Shown here: piece by piece, positions 58,217 through 64,000 of the stretch
Position numbering within the stretch: position 1 is the stretch's first letter
How the letters are laid out: each line of letters starts with the position of its first letter
From: Dendrocalamus latiflorus
Lineage: Eukaryota; Streptophyta; Magnoliopsida; Poales; Poaceae
Length of the DNA: 64,000 nucleotides
NCBI GenBank assembly: GCA_017311315.1
Contig: CM029663.1
Coordinates: 38,638,622 to 38,702,621 of the forward strand
Direction: 5' to 3'
The notes under the pieces: generated by a model
The model's database searches: none
Seen by the model: only the letters and a program-made list of their open reading frames with translations
What the model was told of the DNA's origin: nothing
Made by a program: the position numbers and the translations under genes

Positions 58217-58814
58217 CTGAGATAACTAAGTTGGGCTCGATTCCATCTTCAAAATTTTCCTGCACCATATGTAATTTTTTGAGAGAGGTGCTCATGTTAC
58301 ACGGATTTGTAACTGAATGGCATAGGAATAAGGAGGCAGTGCCTTTAGCTCGATGAACTGTTCTCCCAAGTTCGGGAAAGAGTGAAAATTTAGATGATAT
58401 ATATAATTAATTTTTTCCTTTTCATTTGAGAAAAAAGAGAATAGATACTCTGACTCTTGCACTCCGCTCCAACCAGATTAATTGATCGTAAAAGTCAATA
58501 TATTACATCGAGGGTAACTACCGTACAGAGAATGGTCGGACAGCATAGCTCCTCCCTCGAACTCTCACGTGAAGACCTGAAGACCGTATACGTCCCAGCC
58601 ACCATGCATTGCTATATATGGCCTGAAGACCATGGATGGGTAATTTTGCTCCCTCTCACGCGTGGGTAATGCCGTCCTGCATGCTTGGAAAAAAGGTCCG
58701 CATGGCATGGCACGTGGGGACAACCACGCATGTGGGGGTACTCTCTGACGTGTCCTACGTGTAGGTGTACTGAGTCTCGCTTAGTCTGGTGACGAGTTAG
58801 AGGATCATAATTGG
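58217..58814. other. 3' UTR and flank of the MATE gene
   Basis: AT-rich sequence after the TAA at 58214-58216. A weak poly(A) signal-like AATAAG lies near 58328. No other feature was seen. Confidence 0.4.
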
Positions 58815-59445
58815 TCTTATGCCATGTCCAATGCAGTTGCATGCGACGGTGAATAGCATCACATGCGGTTGCGTCAAAGTCGCAGCTTGAAGAGGAGGCT
58901 GACGCTTGGAGCAGGTCGCACGTGTGGAAAATTTTTCTAGGACAAACGGCGCTTGGGGCGAGCGGTTGTGCATAGCAGTTGGAAAACTAGCTTGCTTGTA
59001 TTCTATATATACCACATAATAGTGCACGAACTGTGTCACAATCTTCTGCAATAGCATTTCAAATGGATCCACTGCCAAGCGGCTTGCAGGGGATCCATTT
59101 CGAATGCAAAATTTACGAAACCGTTTTGGCATTGTGGATCTATTTGAATTGTAATAGCAAAAGATCATGGTCATGTTCGTGTACAATGTTGTACATATAG
59201 AACACAAGCAAGCTAGCTTCCCAACGGTGCTACCGGCTTAATTAATCACCAACGTATTAGTTAGCTACACGCAAAATCATGCAGAACCGGTCTCTAGATT
59301 GCCATGCACAACCGCTCTCACCCCCAAGCCTCGCTCCTCATGGAGAACTTTTCCGCGCGTACGGACCTGCTGCAAACGTCAGCCTCCTCTTCGAGCTGCA
59401 ACTCTACACAACTACATGCGATGCTTTCCACCGTGGCAAGATGGG
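58815..59445. repeat. Large imperfect inverted duplication
   Basis: The left arm, 58815-59010, is matched in inverted orientation by 59180-59445. Shared blocks include ACAAGCAAGCTAG, TGC(A/C)CAACCGCTC, TTTTCC(A/G)C(A/G)CGT, GTCAGCCTCCTCTTC and GCTTTCCACCG/GCTATTCACCG. The spacer itself contains a smaller inverted repeat (CATTTCAAATGGATCC and GGATCCATTTCGAATG at 59056-59105). A transcript would fold into a long hairpin. No TSD or known family was recognised. Confidence 0.75.
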
Positions 59446-60739
59446 GCAGTTTTTTTGCCCACAAGCACCCAAATATCCCCGCGTTAGACATTGGCCTTTA
59501 CTCTGTAGTTCATGAAGCGCATCTTTTGGCCAAGCACAGCAATCTCATGAGCATCCATTGACGTCACTTTATGAATATCTTCACCAAAATCAACCTAAAG
59601 TAACTTGGTTTAGAAATGGCAAATACCCAAGTCGATAGTTCTTTCTCTGCACTGATCACACCCTAATTTCGAATCTGTAGCCAAGTGGAGGCTCAGCAAC
59701 AAGAGAAATTGACGATGGCACATCGATTACACATTCATCTTCCATTTCAAATGTACATGATAAATCTAATAATGAGGTTCCAAAAGGTTCTATGACAAAA
59801 GTAAGAACCAAGCTACTACAGCAACGGATGTTTTTGTTTCTTAGAGAGTTCTCTATTATTTTAGATGAGAATGGTATATTACCTTATGCAAATACATTGT
59901 GTGTTCTCATATTTGAAATAATAGAAGAGTAAAGAGAGAAGGACCAACCAGTCAAGTCCAAGGGGAAAGAGGGTCATGCAGCCATAAAAGAGGAGGCCCA
60001 TGCGGCTACAAGAAAGGAGATTCATGCGGTCAAAGTCTAGAAAAAAGGCCATTCGGCTAGCACAAAACCACACAAGCCAAATATGTTGCGGTCAGCCCAT
60101 AGTCCAAAATAAGATAAATACAAATGTTTATGCTTTTGTGAACTCATATTTTCCATTTCGTGAACTCAACCCAACATATAAACAATTAAGCAAAATAAAC
60201 CTTAGGGTGTGTGTGTGCGCGTGTGGGGAATCCTAGGCTCATGTGTGGGGGCGTGGGGCCCAAGTGTGTGCGCGCAAGGAGGGGATGCGCACCCCTAAAG
60301 GTAGCCGCCGCCCCCTTGGAAGGGTTGAACCACCTTTTGAGAAATCAATCTACTAAAAATTTTACTTATGTTCTTTCTTGCTGCTAAAATTCCATAGAGA
60401 ATTAGAAAGTATTCTTCAATCAAGATCGTTCAGATTTTTTGCTAGAATTAGATGTACGATAGATCTTCGCTTGGTGGTCGACGAAATCAACACAAGTGTG
60501 TTTTGACGGATTAAAAAGTGTTTGTCCATTACACTAGCATTAAATGATCACTACGATTTATCAAGACTTCAGTGAGTATCCAATTCTATGTCGAATAAAT
60601 CGGACAAGCCCGTATTATTCTTAATATCTTATGTGCTGCTGAAGGAGACCGAGAAATTTGTTCTGTTTTCAGCATATCATGTGGACAGACATCAAAAGTG
60701 TGAATTATTATCCAACTGATCAGGAATTGGCACATGCTT
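59446..60739. other. Intergenic stretch
   Basis: Mostly AT-rich. There is a GT/GC-rich simple stretch at 60206-60270 and a short CATGCGGCTACAAG-type motif repeated near 59975-60025. No gene was seen. Confidence 0.4.
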
Positions 60740-60998
60740 TGCCTCCATTCTCATGTGCCGGGGATGGATCACTATACTAGAATCCTGGTGCAATGGCCGC
60801 AGATGGTGCCCAGGCCGAACAACTCGCGAAGTGCAAGACTACCAAGCTCGTGCAGATTGTTTTTGTGGCGCGATGTCACTATGGGAGTCATCTCTGTCCC
60901 CTGTTGCAGTATCAGTAGTACCTGAATGTTGAACGCTTGGTCCATTTTATAATGAAATGAGACGGGGGCCATGCCCAAATCTATATAAAAAAACACAC
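60740..60998 (+). mobile_element. Possible LINE 3' end fragment
   Basis: A coding-like piece (VISVPCCSISST stop) is followed by TTTTATAATGAAATGAGACGGGG, a short spacer and a poly(A)-like TATATAAAAAAA. This resembles the end of grass L1-type LINEs (ATAATATAAAGCGGGG then A-rich tail). It is short and diverged. Confidence 0.3.
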
Positions 60999-62025
60999 AG
61001 AAGCGCAGCGCCGCAACCACAATTTCACAATTCCAAGACCCTACTCCCAACTAACTTATTGCTCAATTACAAAATAACACATGTCAATTAGGGATAGATT
61101 TCAAGCAGTGGGGACAATGAGAACCAGCTTAAAATTATGATGGAATCCAAACAGCAGAGATTCCAATTCCATGACTCTTAGCCCCAGTTCGGAGATCCAA
61201 AGTGTTTCTATCTTGTGTTCCCCTTAAGGAGGTCTTCAACGGAGCTTCTGTACCTTGTGATCAAATCCCTGACAGACAAAATACTGGTCGGCACAAAAAT
61301 CTACTGAAACAGAAAGCGACTCAACAGGTTTTGTTGAGAAATGGAGCTCTTACTTCCTTTGATCAAGTAGTTGCCGCGTTTCTTCCAAACTTTGCCTTTG
61401 TCCTTCAACCGTCTATTGGTAACAAAAAGAAACGATTTTTTTCCATGAGTATGGAGGCTCAGGGTGGGAACAATCAGTGGTACTAGCTAGTCACCACTGG
61501 TTCTTGGCTCTCTGAGAGAAGCCTAGAATTAAGTGGCTGGCCAAGATTCATGATGAGATTCATAAGAATCCCGTCCTCTTTCAAATTTCTTACATAAAAA
61601 TTCATCTAAGTATACATTAGAATAAATATGGTCAAAATGTTGCTGACTGACTGTTTCTCCTGGTTATCACCAGAAACTAAGCCAAAACCAGCAGTGTAAT
61701 ATTAAGAATTGAGTCTTAAGTCTCTAACTTGGCAAGAACTACTGAGAAAATACACAAAATTTATACTGGCAACCTATCAATTTTTCCGAGTTTGGAACAT
61801 ATTTTGGAACACTACTTGCACTTTGTCAAATGAAAGCTGGTTATTACAAATCCGAATACCCCCAAATTAATGCATATCTACCAACAAATAATATTTAATA
61901 TTAGTAAACTATGTTTCCATAAAAAACATATCAGCAGATCCATGTCCTATAATTACAACAGGAATGTTTGGCTAGTGTCATCTTGTAGAATGTGGGGTAT
62001 TTTCATATAAATGCAAATAAAGTAA
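60999..62025. other. Intergenic stretch
   Basis: It contains an isolated open frame of 94 codons (61202-61486) with no recognisable features. Otherwise AT-rich DNA without a supported element. Confidence 0.4.
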
Positions 62026-62027
62026 TA

Positions 62028-62894
62028 CTACCTCCGATTCCAAATATAAGTCATCCTAGAACCAATGCTGCTCAAACATTTTTAGGTTTGACCATCAATG
62101 TATAAAAATTATGTAGATTGGCAACATGATATTAGGGGTGAAATGGATCAGATAGTTTCCAACTGATCCCGACAATTTTCAAATACGGATTCTGTCGGCT
62201 CAGATATTTGTCGGATAGTATCGGATCGAAAACGAATACGGATTTTTTTTTCTGTTGGATACGAATACGGATTTGGTAGTACTATGTGTTGAATACGGAT
62301 CCAGATTATCCGGATATTCAGGGGCCGAATATCTACAGCCTACATCCTCTATTTCAGCCTAACCCATTTACATAATACTTTAGTAGCCAATCATATATTA
62401 ACATATACATCAATACATGGAGTCAGAGAAGGAACCTAGCCTATACGAAGAATTCATTAATGTTCTTCATGAATGTTTAGATCAAATGAACTAGTTATAT
62501 TTTTTGTTTATTTTATACGTACAATTTAAAAGGTTTCATGTTCCGAGAAATATTCGTGACCGTATTCGATTTGATTCGTATCGGCTCCGTATTTGTATTC
62601 GACATTATTCGTATCGTATTTGTATTCGTATATGAGATATCCGTATTCGTCTCTACATCCAGGGAAAAATATGAAAACAAATATGACAGAGCCATTATTC
62701 GTCCGTATTCGATCCATTTTCACTCATACATGATATTGGTACTACTAGATCTATCTTCTAACATGAAATATACTTGCATAATGTATAATTACTTTTATTT
62801 GAAACAACATATTTTCATATAAATTGGTGGTCAAAGTGTCACTTTGGAGACCATGTCAATGTCCAAAACAACTTATATTTGGAAGCAGATGGAG
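62028..62894. mobile_element. Stowaway-type MITE split by a hAT element
   Basis: It runs from CTACCTCCGATTCCAAATATAAGT to ACTTATATTTGGAAGCAGATGGAG in inverted orientation, with TA at both flanks (62026-62027 and 62895-62896). This is the Stowaway (Tc1/mariner MITE) pattern. Without the insertion it is about 0.26 kb. Confidence 0.85.
62133..62728. mobile_element. hAT-type element nested in the Stowaway MITE
   Basis: The ends TAGGGGTGAAATGGATC and GATCCATTTTCACTCATA are inverted. The perfect 8-bp duplication CATGATAT flanks it (62125-62132 and 62729-62736). The interior is full of CGTATTCG/GTATTTGTATTCG short repeats and has no transposase. Confidence 0.92.
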
Positions 62895-62896
62895 TA

Positions 62897-63357
62897 GAAA
62901 ACTTGAAAAACAGCTGCATTTTATATGATGAATACAGGGTTATCTAGTTAAACTATCACGTTCTAGATGGTTTTATAGGGGAAAAAAGAGAAAATAGCAG
63001 AGTATGACTAAGCTACTTCCATCAATCCATTAGTGTTTCAAGCCACAAAGCTCAATGCCTCTAAACTTATGATGAGGATTCTAGCTATAAAAGCTTACAG
63101 CAACACAGCTGCAAATGAGCCTGGAAGATCCATATATCATGTATAAAATTTGCATCGAAAACTCAAAACCTACCTATCACTAATATAGGGTGCACGATAG
63201 CTTTGCCAAAAGCCAATCAATATCACATGATCGGAATGTCTAATGTGATCCCTACAGGCAAGCATGACTACTAGGGACAATGGTAGCATGCCACCTAGTT
63301 GAAACTTGGAACAATATTCTTTCACCAGACTAAATTGACGTCATTATTATAAGCAAT
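62897..63357. other. Intergenic stretch
   Basis: AT-rich; no gene or element was recognised. Confidence 0.4.
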
Positions 63358-63730
63358 GCTTTCTCAAAAGGGCAAGTGTTTCATGCAACATGGAGCCTAG
63401 GCACCCAAATCAATACCCATTGATGTACATTGAGATTCGGGACATTTGGTATGGGTATGTGTATTTTAGATAATCTAACTCAAAAAAATATATTAAATTC
63501 ATCTTGATGTGAACTAGTTTCATCATAAATAAGCACTGTTGTGGCATTAATTACAAAACTAGATTAAATGAGTACTAAGTTCAAAACTCACTTACCAACA
63601 TATATCAAGGGTATGAAACATTTCATACCCAAACTCCGAAATTCACATTGATTATCACATGTATCATATGGTTCATGGTGTGGGTGCCTAGGCTTCATGG
63701 AGCACTATGTAATTTACCTTTTTCGAAAGC
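63358..63730. mobile_element. MITE-like element with ~50-bp terminal inverted repeats
   Basis: The left GCTTTCTCAAAAGGGCAAGT…GAGCCTAGGCACCCA is matched in inverted orientation by TGGGTGCCTAGGCTTCATGG…CGAAAGC at the right. It is 373 bp and has no coding capacity. A TSD was not found, so the superfamily is unknown. Confidence 0.65.
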
Positions 63731-64000
63731 GATAATAATTTTCATGAAAATAAATATATAAAAAATATTGTATATAATACAACAGAAAACCAACAGTAAG
63801 AACAGTAAGCTCTGTATTAGTCACTAGTCAGAATAGTCCACTTTATGCCATACTGCTTACTAGTTAGTAATAATTCAGGTGACTTCAGAAAAGCTACTAC
63901 ATACAGAATCACATATTAAAGTAAAATAGATAAGTAAATAAAACTTACAATAGATTTTGAGCTTAGTGTTCCTGATATGGAGTTCAATAATTGTTGGCAC

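Noticed and set aside
61202..61486. 94-codon plus-strand frame in the intergenic region
   Set aside because: No domain, start context, splice partner or composition signal supports it; length is within chance.
1..64000. A novel bacterial-style defence or operon system
   Set aside because: The window has plant introns, plant transposons and no compact gene clusters; nothing supports such a system.

Overview
The window is nuclear DNA of a flowering plant, almost certainly a grass. The signs are a GC-rich first exon followed by AT-rich later exons, Tekay/Del-type and Tat-type LTR retrotransposons, CACTA, MULE and hAT elements, and Tourist and Stowaway MITEs. No bacterial-type operon, CRISPR array, rRNA or tRNA was seen. 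One ordinary host gene is supported; almost everything else is layered transposable elements. All boundaries were read by eye from target-site duplications (TSDs), terminal repeats, primer-binding sites (PBSs) and splice signals.

Layout. (1) 1-16228 is a stack of retrotransposons inside retrotransposons. A minus-strand Tekay/Del-like element (gag remnant 804-2604, PBS 2781-2793, LTR 2798-5520 plus 10815-11133) lies within the left LTR of a plus-strand element (E3, to 16228). Its own LTR is split by a complete LTR element (E2, 5521-10809), and its gag is cut by another LTR ending at 803. E2 and E3 have gag-like remnants, no recognisable pol, and share an unrecognised second ORF. (2) 17447-28703 is a young, nearly complete Ty3/gypsy element of the Tat type (E4). 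It has 235-bp LTRs, TSD ATCGT and a 1672-codon gag-pol with two RNase H domains. A 107-bp tandem array follows, then an antisense spliced gene with its own TATA box, then a 69-bp tandem array. (3) 31108-58216 holds a MATE/DETOXIFICATION transporter gene in seven coding exons totalling 501 codons. Introns 1 (9.85 kb) and 6 (13.9 kb) are swollen by transposons. (4) 58217-64000 is intergenic DNA with a large inverted duplication, a hAT element nested in a Stowaway MITE, another MITE and a probable LINE tail.

Intron 1 of the MATE gene carries a TIR element enclosing a smaller one with a six-unit ~166-bp array, a hAT element nested inside a hAT element (both with perfect 8-bp TSDs), and a probable solo LTR. 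Intron 4 carries a MITE with a 9-bp TSD. Intron 6 carries a composite MULE with long terminal inverted repeats. That MULE contains a decayed minus-strand gene, a CACTA element with an intact 180-codon ORF of unknown function, and a hAT element. A 3.4-kb solo LTR and a Tourist MITE follow downstream. All splice sites and the reading frame of the MATE gene remain intact, so it is probably functional despite spanning 27 kb.
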